NCBI GenBank assembly: GCA_027485695.1
Contig: JAIXQO010000007.1
Span: forward strand, 1 to 64,000
DNA from: Pseudomonadota bacterium
Lineage (GTDB): Bacteria > Bdellovibrionota > UBA1018
Reading direction: 5' to 3'
Length of the DNA: 64,000 bases
In this document: positions 50,806-60,321 of the stretch, piece by piece
Layout of the letters: each line of letters starts with the position of its first letter
How positions within the stretch are numbered: position 1 is the stretch's first letter
Position numbers and translations under genes: made by a program
The notes under the pieces: model-generated
What the model was told of the DNA's origin: nothing
The model's input: the letters and a program-made list of their open reading frames with translations, nothing else
The model's database searches: none

Positions 50806-53108
50806 ACTTCTACCTTTGAGAATCGATGGCTCTTCGGATCGATCCGATAAACGTCAATCCAGCCATTTTCGGTCATTCGTTTCAATCGCGCGTGATCAGC
50901 GATCGCGAGGTGTAGCGCTTCTTCCTCTGCTTCTACACAAATCATGGGACGAAGCGGGATGTGGATTTCTGTCGTTTGCGTCGGAAGTCCTAGACGCAAA
51001 TCGCTTTTGGAACCGGTCATGACGCCGAGAAACCCTGTCAAATTTAATGGAAGTTTTGAACCTGCGCCGAATCGTTCCGGATCGAGACGAGAAACGTTAT
51101 AGTCGTGGATAATGTTAGCGGCTACTGGCACGGTGCCGTACATGGCTTCTTTGAGCCACTTGCCGCTCTCATCCCGCCTATGATCATATGAAACCAAAAA
51201 TGATCGACGATCTAGATTTTTACCACGGGTGAGTTCGCGATGCGCGACAATACAGCAAGCGACACGACAGTGACCGTATTCAGGACGAGGTTGGGCTAAG
51301 TCCAAGGCACGATCAGATACGTGCGCTCGGGTACGACGGGTATCTTGTCGACGGGATTCTCTGAATGATCCGAACCATTTCACGCGCTCCTGAGCATTCA
51401 AATCCAAAGCCTTCTCAAAATAACTTGAAATTCGATCCATCACTTGGCCCGATACCGGTGTGCGCGTCGGTAACCATTCGATTTCGTCCGTCGTCGTATC
51501 ATGGCAAGCCGGTAGAAAAATCGTTTTCTCTGGAATCAAAACGCCACGGCTATCGAGAATTTTTCTTACTTCGCTTCGGTTCGCCATCTCGCAAAATATT
51601 CGCGCATTTGGCTTGCCCGCATTACCTGAGCAAGCTCCACATCCATAGGCTTGTCGAAACGGATTATTTGCACTCGTCGCTCCATGCGCGAGAACAACAA
51701 CGACATCGCGAAAATTCCGATCAAGCCCGCATGATCTCAAAATCTTTTCGATGAGGTTTGCCTGTTCAACAATCGAGTACCCTTGAGCCGATTCAAAATT
51801 GATCTGAGTGGGAACACGACGGAACCTTTCGAGAGAGAAGAACTCCGCGATCCGCTTGACTCTTAGAGGAAAGAATAGCTTAAACCAGAACGGCAAAGAA
51901 CCCGCGATTCCCATCACGATGGTCAAGACCGCGCCCCTCACTAACGACCGGGAATAGTGAAAACTCCACAATGCGAAAGATCGGCGCTCCTTTGCGAAAA
52001 ATGTTCCCGTTCTGACATCGGAGTACTCAAAAACCGTTTTGGTGGGCTCTATAACAGGCGGACAAAGCGCTACGGGTACGGCAGCATCTAACGCATGATA
52101 AAGCATATCGATTCCAAAAAAACCGACGGTACCAAACGTCTCCACTTCCGGAGAGACACTCTCGAGGTGCCTTCTGAGTGACTCTTCGCGATCGTCCATG
52201 CAAAAAAGAACCTGATAACCAGTATCCCGAGTTCCCTCGGTAGGGCTCGAGTCCATTTTAGGATTTGTCGTAAGCAAGGAGCGCCAATGAGAGACGTTCG
52301 TCTCGTTCAGTGCATCTTGCAACTTTCGGTGCTCCGACCAGGGAGCTTCGTCTATTTTCCCAAATGAGAATTCAGAAATGCGAGGAGAGACGCTAAATCG
52401 CTCGTTCCAGACTCGCTCCACCAGTAGGAGAATAGCCAGCCAATCCACGAGCCGCGCGAATTTCTTACCTTGCCAACGAAGGTCCTCGTGTATTTCAAGG
52501 CGCGAAACTGCTCCACTCCAGCCTTTCAGCAGAAACGCAACCTCAAGCAGGTAATCTTCCCAGCGATCTTCGGAGATTCCACATTCGTCTAACTCTCGAG
52601 CTATCCATTCCTTGGCTCCCCACTGAGCCTGCTCAAGAAGTATCCGCTTCAATTCGCTGTTCTCCCGATTCCATTCGGATCCGTTCAGTACCTTGAAACG
52701 AAAATATTCAAACAAACCCCGCTCGACGAACGGATTCTGCCAATGGGCCATACCTTGATCGAGAAAGGTAGAAACAAGCGGAATCAAAAAGTCTTGTTGG
52801 GACTTCTCAAAATCTTGCCGAGCAAATCGATCCAATCGACTTACGCCGCGCATAGAATGATTCCAGTACCACTGCGAAAAATTAACTTCCTGCGTTTCTG
52901 TTTTAACTTTTAAGATTCGTTCAAACTCTCTCAACCTCAGGTACGGGCGTGCACGATACAGAAGACCCGCGCGCAGGATTGCTTCTTCATATGGAAGCCC
53001 CTCCCATTCCTGAAGGGGGTTATTATGAATGTAGCGCCCGAGCGGATTCTGGAGCGGAAGCCAACGTCGAATCCTCTGGACTATGCCTTCAACGTCAATC
53101 TGCGCCAT
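50802..53108 (-). CDS. dabA: DabA-like inorganic carbon transporter subunit (DUF2309)
   Basis: A 768-residue DUF2309 protein. The predicted zinc and active-site residues of Halothiobacillus DabA (C351, D353, H524, C539) have matching counterparts here with almost the same spacing: C303 and D305 in FCMDDREES, H475 in LAHGATSANNPF, and C490 in AYGCGACSG. The N terminus (NPLGRYIHNNPLQEWEGLPYEEAI) is also typical. DabA is thought to convert incoming CO2 to bicarbonate in a carbonic-anhydrase-like step coupled to DabB. The gene overlaps the sulP stop by 28 bases and dabB by ATGA. No carboxysome or RuBisCO gene is visible, so the purpose in this organism would be to supply bicarbonate for biosynthetic carboxylases. 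Confidence 0.9.
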   Translation of the reverse strand: MAQIDVEGIVQRIRRWLPLQNPLGRYIHNNPLQEWEGLPYEEAILRAGLLYRARPYLRLREFERILKVKTETQEVNFSQWYWNHSMRGVSRLDRFARQDFEKSQQDFLIPLVSTFLDQGMAHWQNPFVERGLFEYFRFKVLNGSEWNRENSELKRILLEQAQWGAKEWIARELDECGISEDRWEDYLLEVAFLLKGWSGAVSRLEIHEDLRWQGKKFARLVDWLAILLLVERVWNERFSVSPRISEFSFGKIDEAPWSEHRKLQDALNETNVSHWRSLLTTNPKMDSSPTEGTRDTGYQVLFCMDDREESLRRHLESVSPEVETFGTVGFFGIDMLYHALDAAVPVALCPPVIEPTKTVFEYSDVRTGTFFAKERRSFALWSFHYSRSLVRGAVLTIVMGIAGSLPFWFKLFFPLRVKRIAEFFSLERFRRVPTQINFESAQGYSIVEQANLIEKILRSCGLDRNFRDVVVVLAHGATSANNPFRQAYGCGACSGNAGKPNARIFCEMANRSEVRKILDSRGVLIPEKTIFLPACHDTTTDEIEWLPTRTPVSGQVMDRISSYFEKALDLNAQERVKWFGSFRESRRQDTRRTRAHVSDRALDLAQPRPEYGHCRVACCIVAHRELTRGKNLDRRSFLVSYDHRRDESGKWLKEAMYGTVPVAANIIHDYNVSRLDPERFGAGSKLPLNLTGFLGVMTGSKSDLRLGLPTQTTEIHIPLRPMICVEAEEEALHLAIADHARLKRMTENGWIDVYRIDPKSHRFSKVEV

Positions 53109-54532
53109 AGGTCCTCCAAAGGTTCTTTAGTCACGTTTCCGCCTTTTCTTTCGTAAGCGGATTTCCAATCTCGGATTGCCTCGATCGAAGCGATATCGAG
53201 TTGATATAGATCGAATCGGACATCAATGGATTTTCCGTCATCAATTCGACTGAGCTGCTCCAATAGCTTTGGGACAGAAACGAAGGTCAAAGCTCCTTTT
53301 ATTCCGACGACAACGCGATCGTTTCCGCTCTCCACCGTCAGACTCACCTTTCTCATTCTGTAAAGCAGAGCCAGAATGGATGCACAAATTCCAAACCCGA
53401 TTCCCCAGAGGAGGTTCATGAATACGACACCCGCGAGCGTCACCACGTAAATCCAGCCCTCGCCATAGCGAAAGGAAGTCTTGATTTCATGTAATTTGAT
53501 CAAATGAACGCCAATCCAAATCAATAGTGCCGCAAGCGCCGCAAGCGGGATCCAGCCAATCACCCCACTCAACGCGACCGAGAAGACCAACATCCAAACA
53601 CCATGGAGAATCGCAGACCACCTCGACTTAGCTCCTGCCGAAATGTTCGCGGATGAGCGGACGATCACACCGGTAACCGGAAGCCCATAGAGTAGTCCCG
53701 ACAAGGTATTAGAAACGCCTTGGGCCATCAGCTCTCGGTCGAGATTCGATTTTTTGCCAGTATGAAGTTTATCGGATGCCACCGCGCAAAGCAGGGATTC
53801 GGCACTTGCGACGATCGCAAGCCCCAAGGCGGAAACTGCAATGTCCGAAATCGGCGATCCCGCTCCGAAATTGGGAATATGGAACCCTTGAAAGAGTTGG
53901 GAACTGATCGAAACGAGCGGCTGCTCTGGAAGAAATTTTGACACGATCGTTGCAACGACGATCGCAACGAGGGACCCGGGGAGCCAACGGATTTTCTGAG
54001 AGGGACCTCGGTTCCATATGTACAAAACTGCGATACAGGTCGCGCCAGTCAAAACGGTGATCCAGTTCGCGCTCGCAACCGCGCCAGGTAGATGCAGCAT
54101 GTTTTCTAAAGGAGCTCCCGCAGGCTTCCCGCCCAAAAAGACGAAAAACTGAGCGAATGCGATTAAAATTCCGATTCCTGCTAGCATGGCGTGCAGTACG
54201 GAAGGTGCGATGAGAAGGGCGAGGCGCGATAGCCCAGTAAATCCCATGATCAGCTGAATCACACCCGCACCGACGAATACGGTGCAAGCCTGTTCGAATC
54301 CGAGGCGTTGCACGATTTGAAGGACCATGACCGTCAGGCCAGCTGCAGGCCCACTGACCTGAAGCGGCGCGCCTGCCAAGCTGCCCCCAACGATCCCTCC
54401 GACGATGGCGGCAATCAAGCCAGATTGCATCGGGGCGCCAGACGCCAGAGCGATTCCAATAGAAAGTGGCAAAGCGACTAAGAAAACGACGAACGATGCC
54501 GAAATATCTTCTTTGTAAATTTTGAATCCCAT
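53081..54532 (-). CDS. SulP-family anion transporter
   Basis: A 483-residue inner-membrane transporter with about ten to twelve helices and a short cytoplasmic C-terminal STAS-like domain (from about 395). The N-terminal SFVVFLVALPLSIGIALASGAP and the IAAIVGGIVGGSLAGAPLQVSGPAAGLTV region are classic SulP. SulP proteins exchange or co-transport sulfate, bicarbonate or other anions. Being upstream of dabA with a 28-base overlap favours bicarbonate, as in BicA. Upstream, a short AT-rich gap (54533-54587) contains GATAA-c-TTATC and separates it from the porin gene. Confidence 0.85.
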   Translation of the reverse strand: MGFKIYKEDISASFVVFLVALPLSIGIALASGAPMQSGLIAAIVGGIVGGSLAGAPLQVSGPAAGLTVMVLQIVQRLGFEQACTVFVGAGVIQLIMGFTGLSRLALLIAPSVLHAMLAGIGILIAFAQFFVFLGGKPAGAPLENMLHLPGAVASANWITVLTGATCIAVLYIWNRGPSQKIRWLPGSLVAIVVATIVSKFLPEQPLVSISSQLFQGFHIPNFGAGSPISDIAVSALGLAIVASAESLLCAVASDKLHTGKKSNLDRELMAQGVSNTLSGLLYGLPVTGVIVRSSANISAGAKSRWSAILHGVWMLVFSVALSGVIGWIPLAALAALLIWIGVHLIKLHEIKTSFRYGEGWIYVVTLAGVVFMNLLWGIGFGICASILALLYRMRKVSLTVESGNDRVVVGIKGALTFVSVPKLLEQLSRIDDGKSIDVRFDLYQLDIASIEAIRDWKSAYERKGGNVTKEPLEDLWRRLTLKA

Positions 54533-54587
54533 ATTTTACCTATTATTTATTGATAACTTATCGTTATTTTCCAAATGGAAGAATCGA

Positions 54588-55817
54588 TCAAAGATCGAGT
54601 TGAACACCACATTCTCCGACCATTCCCTTTTGGATCGAACGGTTGAGGAATAGATCCACTCCAAGAAGCGCGTGACGAGTCTTCAGCGCGGACGCCTGGA
54701 CGAAGATCCGGAAATTTTTTTTCAGGTTGCGATCCATGCCTAATGTCGCCTGAGCATTCCAAATAATACCTGGACCATTAGATGTTGAACGCGCCAGTGA
54801 GGGCGAGCGCGTATAGAGTGGAGCGGTTTCTGAGGCATCTAAGTTTTTTGCTCCTCCGAAGAAACCGTAGATGGCACTTTTTTCGGTCATCAACCATCGA
54901 CCAGAAACGAACCCTCCAACTTCGCGCGGGCTCCCATAGGCTGCAGTTGCTTGCGAAAGGCCGAGGAGTCCTACGCCGGCTGTATTTTGTCCAATGTAAG
55001 ATTCCGCGCGAACAACGAGCGATTCCGAGGTTTTCGACTCAACGAAGGCATTCGTGACCCAGGTCTGTTCCCGCCGACGAGTGATTGCATCGGTTTTCAA
55101 ACGCGCGTACAGGGCGCTCGTTCCCGCTTGCCACGAACTCCAGTGGTAACGGTATCGGGCCTCTAAAACTGGAAGCGTCGAAGTTTCATCGGCCGTATCT
55201 GAAGCGGAAATATTTGATTTAGGAAAACCGATTGCCCAGCCGATTTCATGCTCGAGTGTCGCATCGTAGCGCAGTTGAACCTGCAATCGCATGAATCCGA
55301 TATCGCCGGACTCAAATGCATGCCCAACCCAGTTGTAAGTGAACGGAGCGAGGGGCGAAACCAGGTCCCAGTCTTGCCCGAACAAAAAATGAAATGACGT
55401 TCCTTCGGGTAAATACTCGATCGCCGCCCGCCGGACACGAGGCACGGCCGCTGTGGTCGGAGTCGATTTCGTAAAGTCGATGAAATCGAACTCGAAACGG
55501 CCGAGCATACCGGCTGACCCCACATATTCCGCGCCCAAACGGGACTGCGCGACTTGAAGTGAGGAACGAACACTTTCGGGGGATTCTGAAAGAATAGGAT
55601 TGGAGACCGCAGTCACTGCGCTTAGGTTGTTTTGCGAAAACGATTGCATCTGGCGGCTCGCGGCCACCGCGCGCAATTGAAGAAACCCAGTGACTCTCCA
55701 AGGAGACTCTTCTGCGATTGCCCGACCAGAAGTGAAACCGAGACTGACCAAAAACACTAAAATAGATCCGAGCGAGGGTCGACGCACCAGCGTCTCCCGA
55801 CGGAATAATCGATTCAT
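54588..55817 (-). CDS. Outer-membrane porin-like protein
   Basis: The ATG at 55817 has GAGAAAGGG upstream. The product has about 409 residues with a signal peptide (cleaved near GRAIAE-E). Mature strands alternate through the whole length (SRLGAEYVG, GRFEFDFIDF, ARYRYHWSSWQAGTSALYARL), ending ECGVQLDL. The pattern resembles DcaP-like porins, in which a central constriction favours anions. It is the first gene of a probable four-gene operon with sulP, dabA and dabB, and could let anions, including bicarbonate, cross the outer membrane. This role is inference. Confidence 0.7.
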   Translation of the reverse strand: MNRLFRRETLVRRPSLGSILVFLVSLGFTSGRAIAEESPWRVTGFLQLRAVAASRQMQSFSQNNLSAVTAVSNPILSESPESVRSSLQVAQSRLGAEYVGSAGMLGRFEFDFIDFTKSTPTTAAVPRVRRAAIEYLPEGTSFHFLFGQDWDLVSPLAPFTYNWVGHAFESGDIGFMRLQVQLRYDATLEHEIGWAIGFPKSNISASDTADETSTLPVLEARYRYHWSSWQAGTSALYARLKTDAITRRREQTWVTNAFVESKTSESLVVRAESYIGQNTAGVGLLGLSQATAAYGSPREVGGFVSGRWLMTEKSAIYGFFGGAKNLDASETAPLYTRSPSLARSTSNGPGIIWNAQATLGMDRNLKKNFRIFVQASALKTRHALLGVDLFLNRSIQKGMVGECGVQLDL

Positions 55818-55907
55818 CAAAATACCCTTTCTCCACGCATGAAACGTCCTAAAGATGCAGTATTTCGCCCGGTTTCGAGCGAAATTTACGGCGCTATCTG
55901 CAAAGGA

Positions 55908-56288
55908 CTAAACAGGAGGAGGAAGAGAGAACCTTCGCCCGTAACGTTCGGACGGAGCCATGATCATCGGGAGAACGGAATCATTGCGTTCGATGACCTG
56001 GGGAGGGATGCGAGCATAGTTTTGGATAGAAGTCAGAATCGCTTCGACTGGAAGAGGTTCCAGGCGGAGTGAACTCGAATAGACTTCCACTTCGGACTTC
56101 GTAAAATCACAAACGAACTCCGAGGTAAATTGCTTGAAAGAAGATGAGACGGAGGGCGCACGTGTGAGGCCCCAGCTGAGTACACAGACCAGCAGCAGAG
56201 GAATCACCAGAGTGGACAGTAGAAAACGAAAGATCCCGGAAATTCCGAACAAAAAAGCATGAATGGGATCCGAGATGTTTTTACTCAT
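55908..56288 (-). CDS. Small membrane-anchored protein, unknown
   Basis: A 126-residue protein with one N-terminal membrane helix (FRFLLSTLVIPLLLVCVLSWGL) and a short periplasmic or cytoplasmic domain with a single Cys. No motif recognised. It ends about 90 bases before the porin gene on the same strand, so it may belong to the same transcript as the DAB locus. It starts 73 bases downstream of a bidirectional terminator. Confidence 0.5.
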   Translation of the reverse strand: MSKNISDPIHAFLFGISGIFRFLLSTLVIPLLLVCVLSWGLTRAPSVSSSFKQFTSEFVCDFTKSEVEVYSSSLRLEPLPVEAILTSIQNYARIPPQVIERNDSVLPMIMAPSERYGRRFSLPPPV

Positions 56289-56360
56289 GTGACTACCAAA
56301 AAGCTTAGCACCCTGGCCGAAGAAGTGGATACGGGAAATAATTTCCGGCTTGATCGTACG

Positions 56361-56405
56361 AAAACAGAACGGGGCGGCTCCTTGCGGAATCGCCCCGTTT
56401 TTATT
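56361..56405. terminator. Bidirectional terminator
   Basis: ACGGGGCG pairs with CGCCCCGT across a 14-base loop. The plus side ends in TTTTTATT; the minus side runs into TTCTGTTTT. On the minus strand it ends the sigma-54 activator gene and insulates the DAB locus. Confidence 0.85.
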
Positions 56406-56425
56406 CAGTGATTTAAATTTATAAA

Positions 56426-57493
56426 TCAGTACATTTGCTCGAGACCAGCGTCGCCCGAGAGATCGCCCATTCCGCGCTTAGCAGCTGGGGTGATCATTCC
56501 GCGTTTGCGGAGTTTCTCGACCAGCGTCGTGCGGTTCATCTGAAGAAGCTCGCTTGCGCGGTTCTTGTTATTGCCCGTACGAGCGAGAGCTTGATCGATC
56601 AGATGATTCTCGAACGCAGCGACGATCGTCTTGAGATCGACACCGTTGTTCGGGAGCACCATGCGAGGGAAATCCCACTCGCTCGTCGTTGCGCCCGTTC
56701 CCGAAGTACGGCCTTCAGTGTAGGTCTGGAAGATCCGGTGAGGAAGATCACCGATGTCTACCGTGCCTTGGCCTTTTAGGATCACGATACGTTCCATGAG
56801 GTTTTCAAGCTCACGGACGTTGCCCGGCCAGTCGTAGGCCATCAGGCTGTCCATGATCTCGCCCGTTGGAGCGGTCACTGTATGGCCTGTAGCTGCATTG
56901 AACTGATTAATGAAGTGATTCGCCAGAAGAGGGATATCGCTCTTACGCTCACGGAGCGATGGGATGCGAACTGGGATGACGTTCAGTCTGTAGTAAAGGT
57001 CATCGCGAAATTCTTTTTTCTGTACGGCAGCTTCGAGGTCGCGGTTCGTCGCAGCGATGATGCGAACATCAACACTCGTCGTATTTGAACTACCGACAGC
57101 TTCGAATTGCTTGGTCTGAAGCACGCGAAGGAGCTTGACCTGAAGCGCAAGTGGCAACTCACCTACTTCGTCGAGGAAGAGAGTTCCACCATTCGCCGCT
57201 TCGAAACGTCCGATGCGGTTGTTGGTAGCGCCCGTGAAAGCGCCTTTGACGTGACCAAATAATTCGGCTTCGAGGAGTTCACTGGGGATCGCTCCACAGT
57301 TAACAGTGATCATCGGTTGATTCGCGCGAGAAGATTTCTCGTGAACCGCGCGAGCGATGAGCTCTTTTCCAGTACCGCTTTCGCCGGTAATCAGCACTGT
57401 GCTATCAGTCTGAGCGATCTTATCGACCGTCTGGAAAATTTCCTGGAATGCCTGACTTTCACCTACCAATGAATTCTGAGTCGCGAGCATCAA
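56426..57493 (-). CDS. Sigma-54-dependent transcription activator without receiver
   Basis: A 355-residue enhancer-binding protein with only the AAA+ domain (about 5-245) and a Fis-type helix-turn-helix (about 295-335). Walker [15 protein letters not shown], the GAFTGA loop and the arginine-finger region are intact, so it should be active on sigma-54. There is no receiver, PAS or GAF domain, as in PspF or HrpR/S, so control must come from a partner protein or from transcription. A different activator of this class with a receiver lies at 33.6 kb. The genes it controls are unknown. Confidence 0.9.
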   Translation of the reverse strand: MMLATQNSLVGESQAFQEIFQTVDKIAQTDSTVLITGESGTGKELIARAVHEKSSRANQPMITVNCGAIPSELLEAELFGHVKGAFTGATNNRIGRFEAANGGTLFLDEVGELPLALQVKLLRVLQTKQFEAVGSSNTTSVDVRIIAATNRDLEAAVQKKEFRDDLYYRLNVIPVRIPSLRERKSDIPLLANHFINQFNAATGHTVTAPTGEIMDSLMAYDWPGNVRELENLMERIVILKGQGTVDIGDLPHRIFQTYTEGRTSGTGATTSEWDFPRMVLPNNGVDLKTIVAAFENHLIDQALARTGNNKNRASELLQMNRTTLVEKLRKRGMITPAAKRGMGDLSGDAGLEQMY

Positions 57494-57810
57494 TGCTCCT
57501 CCTTAACCCGTCCGTGAGTTGATTGAGTTCCATTGGCGATTATAAAGAAAAGGCCTTGAAAGCTAGGGTATGAGGAGCCTGACACCTTTAACGGAGGATC
57601 AATTCCCTGACCACGGCTTGGGGCGACCTTATCCTTGTTCGCCTCTGAGTCAGGAACCGGACATCCGTTTCATGACCCATAACTAGGCTAAGCAGAATTT
57701 TCCTATCCGTCAAAATATTTTTATAAGGCAATAAAAGACCTCTGTAACCTATTGAAATCAATAAATATTACGGAAATTAGTTTAAGTATTGGTTAAATAA
57801 TAATCTATCT

Positions 57811-57890
57811 CGGCCATCCATGGCCTCAACCCTTCGGGCGCGTGCCCGCGTGAAAATTGGCTCCTACCAATTTTTTTGACGCCTTCGGCA
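57811..57890 (-). repeat. Copy C of the intergenic hairpin element
   Basis: Reading the minus strand: GCC-gaa-GGC, then a hairpin AAAATTGG...CCAATTTT (57853-57874), CGGGC-acgc-GCCCG (57835-57848), AAGGGTTGAGGCCAT-gg-ATGGCCGA (hairpin 57812-57825). The last block matches copy A (AGGGATTGAGGCCAT-tgaa-ATGGCCGA) apart from one extra base and the loop. The upstream stems differ in sequence but not in pairing. Confidence 0.6.
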
Positions 57891-57940
57891 AAAAATGATC
57901 GAACTCTCCGCGCATCGTTCACAAGCGCCAGAAAACCCAT

Positions 57941-57973
57941 AAAAAAAGCGCCTCAGCTCGCACTGAAGCGCTT
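57941..57973 (-). terminator. Terminator downstream of the barrel gene
   Basis: On the minus strand AAGCGC-x-TCAG pairs with CTGA-x-GCGCTT and is followed by seven T. It would end transcripts from the outer-membrane barrel gene at 58149. Confidence 0.7.
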
Positions 57974-58148
57974 AACCAGAAATGGAACTTCGCTCACTAA
58001 TACTCTCGCCACGAAAGTGAATCGAAGCTACGAGTCGTGATCTAACAATGCTCGCTTTCTAAAAGAGCGAGAACGAGTCTGACAAGCGTGACGCGTTTGC
58101 GGCGCAGCCGCAATGGCAGTAGGCAGGAGCCGACGAGTGAACGCTTTT

Positions 58149-58727
58149 TTAGAAAGCGTAACCAAACGACGCACCAAACCAACCCGTCAACGAATCGCCA
58201 TAGAGTCCGTAAGCTGTTGCGCGGAAAATAAATCCGTTGTCACCGCGATTCTCATAGCCCACGCCAAACGTCGGAATGATCGAGTTCGTTGGGAAAATCA
58301 AATCACCCACCGATGACTCGTAACGTTGCACACGGTTGGTATTCGTCACTAAGTTCACGCCAGCCGTTCCGAAAAAAGAACCTGCTGCACGCGTGAAGTA
58401 GTAATTGAAATAAGCTGGGAACATATAAGCCGTGCGGTTGGCGTTGATACCGGAATTCGGAACGTTCGTAGAAACGCCCGAGAAACCGAAACCGGCGGCC
58501 ATATCGTCATTCAGAACTTGATCGAAGCTGATGCTCCCGATCATTCCACGCCCCAAAACCTCGACAATAATCGCACTCGGATTCGTCACACGCGTATGCT
58601 CTGAAACACGCGGCATGACTTTCACCGGAGCCGAAGGCTGAAACTTATCCGCAGCATGAACGTTCACGGAAACCAGCAAGGCCAAGATACCCGATCCAAC
58701 TACGGAAACATTCGTTCGCAAAGTCAT
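58149..58727 (-). CDS. Small outer-membrane barrel protein
   Basis: The ATG at 58727 begins a good signal peptide (MTLRTNVSVVGSGILALLVSVNVHA); an in-frame ATG 72 bases upstream is unlikely. The product is about 192 residues. After a short Pro-rich stretch, eight or so amphipathic strands follow, as in OmpA/OmpW-type eight-strand barrels (IIVEVLGRGMIGSISFDQV, YMFPAYFNYYFTRA, IIPTFGVGYENRG), ending in W-F-G-A-S-F-G-Y-A-F with terminal Phe. Function unknown. Confidence 0.75.
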   Translation of the reverse strand: MTLRTNVSVVGSGILALLVSVNVHAADKFQPSAPVKVMPRVSEHTRVTNPSAIIVEVLGRGMIGSISFDQVLNDDMAAGFGFSGVSTNVPNSGINANRTAYMFPAYFNYYFTRAAGSFFGTAGVNLVTNTNRVQRYESSVGDLIFPTNSIIPTFGVGYENRGDNGFIFRATAYGLYGDSLTGWFGASFGYAF

Positions 58728-58861
58728 GGTTTCTTTCGACTCCCTATCTATTAAGGATAAGTTCTCGTATTCGCGTCGCTTTGACAAGTGTGTGCGCAAA
58801 AGGGTTTTCTCGCTTCACGTTACATGAGGAGATAAAAAAACTTTAACGAGTGCGAAGAGCC

Positions 58862-59122
58862 TCACTGAGTCGGCGTCGCCTCAAGAACTTCGGGCAACGT
58901 GCTCTGCAAGAACTCGTGCAGAAGTGGAACCGCATTAACGTCCCAACGGTAAATGAAAAATACCACCGTCAAGAGTGTGAAGCTTCCGGCGACGACTCCC
59001 GCCTTCCAGACGACATCTTTACGTCCGCGACGCTTATAAATAAAGGCCACCTCGGTAGCGATCAACGCCGCCGGGATGGCCCAAAATGGAATGAATTTGA
59101 TAACGAAATAGAGAGGTCTCAC
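58862..59122 (-). CDS. Small two-helix membrane protein downstream of metK
   Basis: An 86-residue protein with two hydrophobic helices (about 4-26 and 42-60) and a basic loop RRGRKDVV between them. The start overlaps the metK stop as ATGA, so it is translated from the metK transcript. No family recognised. Confidence 0.6.
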   Translation of the reverse strand: MRPLYFVIKFIPFWAIPAALIATEVAFIYKRRGRKDVVWKAGVVAGSFTLLTVVFFIYRWDVNAVPLLHEFLQSTLPEVLEATPTQ

Positions 59123-60282
59123 AGATACGCTTTGAGAGCTGCGACCTGATCAGTCTTCTCCCAAGTAAACTCAGGCTCTTCGCGACCGAAGTGGCCGTAT
59201 GCGGCCGTTTTCGAGTAGATCGGACGAAGCAGATTGAGAGACTCGATGATTCCCGTCGGCTTGAGTTGGAACGTCTTGCGGACCGCTTCTTCGATTTTGC
59301 TGATCGAGGTTTTTTCGGTACCGAATGCGTTCACGTTCACGCTAACCGGTTCAGCAACGCCGATCGCGTATGCCAATTGAACCAAACAACGATCTGCCAA
59401 GCCAGCAGCAACAACGTTCTTTGCGATGTAGCGGCCCATGTAGCAGGCCGAACGGTCCACTTTCGAAGGGTCTTTGCCCGAGAAAGCTCCACCGCCGTGC
59501 GCTCCGTGTCCGCCGTAGGTATCGACGATGATCTTACGACCCGTCAGTCCCGCATCGCCCATCGGTCCACCGATCACGAATTTACCGGTCGGATTGATGA
59601 AGTATTTCGTCTGGTTGTCGATCCACTGACCAGGGATGACCTTTTTGACGACTTCTTCGATGATGCCTTCTTGGATCTGACTATGAGTCACTTCCGGAGC
59701 ATGTTGGGAGCTCACGACGACCGTGTGCACGCGTTTTGGCTTGCCGTTCTCGTACTCCATCGTGACTTGCGTTTTGCCGTCTGGACGGAGAAAGCCGAGT
59801 TTTCCATTCTTACGAACTTCGCTGAGCTTTCTAGCGAGTTTGTGCGAAAGGTCGATCGTCCAAGGCATGAAGTTATCGGCTTCGCGAATCGCGTAACCGA
59901 ACATAATGCCTTGGTCGCCGGCGCCTTGTTCCGTTTGGTTGTGCGCGCCTTGTCCGACCGTCACGCCCTGAGCGATGTCCGGGGACTGACGTCCGACCGT
60001 GACCATCACTCCGCAGGTTTCGTAGTCGAAACCTTTCTCAGAGGAATCGTATCCGATACGCTTGATCGTCTCACGAGCGATATTCGAATAGTCCACACGA
60101 GCATTCGTCGTCACTTCGCCCGAAACAACCACCAGGCCAGTGGTAACTAAGGTCTCACACGCGACTCGCCCTTTTGGATCTTGGGTGAGAATAGCGTCGA
60201 GAACGCCGTCCGAAATTTGATCCGCGATTTTATCCGGATGTCCCTCGGTAACGGACTCAGAAGTAAAAAGGAAATTGCTCAT
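59119..60282 (-). CDS. metK: S-adenosylmethionine synthetase
   Basis: A 387-residue enzyme of typical length making SAM from methionine and ATP. Signatures: [20 protein letters not shown] near the N terminus, the [12 protein letters not shown] hexapeptide region at about 122-133, [10 protein letters not shown], and the glycine-rich P-loop [18 protein letters not shown] supports kamA and other radical-SAM enzymes and methylation. A tiny basic protein gene lies 39 bases upstream on the same strand. No SAM riboswitch was recognised in the gap. Confidence 0.95.
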   Translation of the reverse strand: MSNFLFTSESVTEGHPDKIADQISDGVLDAILTQDPKGRVACETLVTTGLVVVSGEVTTNARVDYSNIARETIKRIGYDSSEKGFDYETCGVMVTVGRQSPDIAQGVTVGQGAHNQTEQGAGDQGIMFGYAIREADNFMPWTIDLSHKLARKLSEVRKNGKLGFLRPDGKTQVTMEYENGKPKRVHTVVVSSQHAPEVTHSQIQEGIIEEVVKKVIPGQWIDNQTKYFINPTGKFVIGGPMGDAGLTGRKIIVDTYGGHGAHGGGAFSGKDPSKVDRSACYMGRYIAKNVVAAGLADRCLVQLAYAIGVAEPVSVNVNAFGTEKTSISKIEEAVRKTFQLKPTGIIESLNLLRPIYSKTAAYGHFGREEPEFTWEKTDQVAALKAYL

Positions 60283-60321
60283 GAATGATGTGTCCCTCAG
60301 AGATGAAAATCGAAATGAAAA

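Larger units (their letters stand above)
57494..58148. other. 655-base intergenic region with hairpins
   Basis: No gene was seen in this gap. It holds, from left to right, the promoter region of the sigma-54 activator (AT-rich 57680-57810), copy C of the hairpin element, a minus-strand terminator (57941-57973), then CTCGCT...AGCGAG (about 58052-58072) and the perfect hairpin TTGCGGC-gca-GCCGCAA (58097-58113). The last may also serve as terminator structure of the barrel gene ending at 58149. Confidence 0.6.

Noticed and set aside
54543..54570. GATAA-c-TTATC as a possible Fur box before sulP
   Set aside because: Too short and too AT-rich a context to distinguish from chance; no iron genes nearby.
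59191..60150. 319-codon open frame antisense to metK
   Set aside because: It mirrors the highly conserved metK reading frame; no independent protein features.
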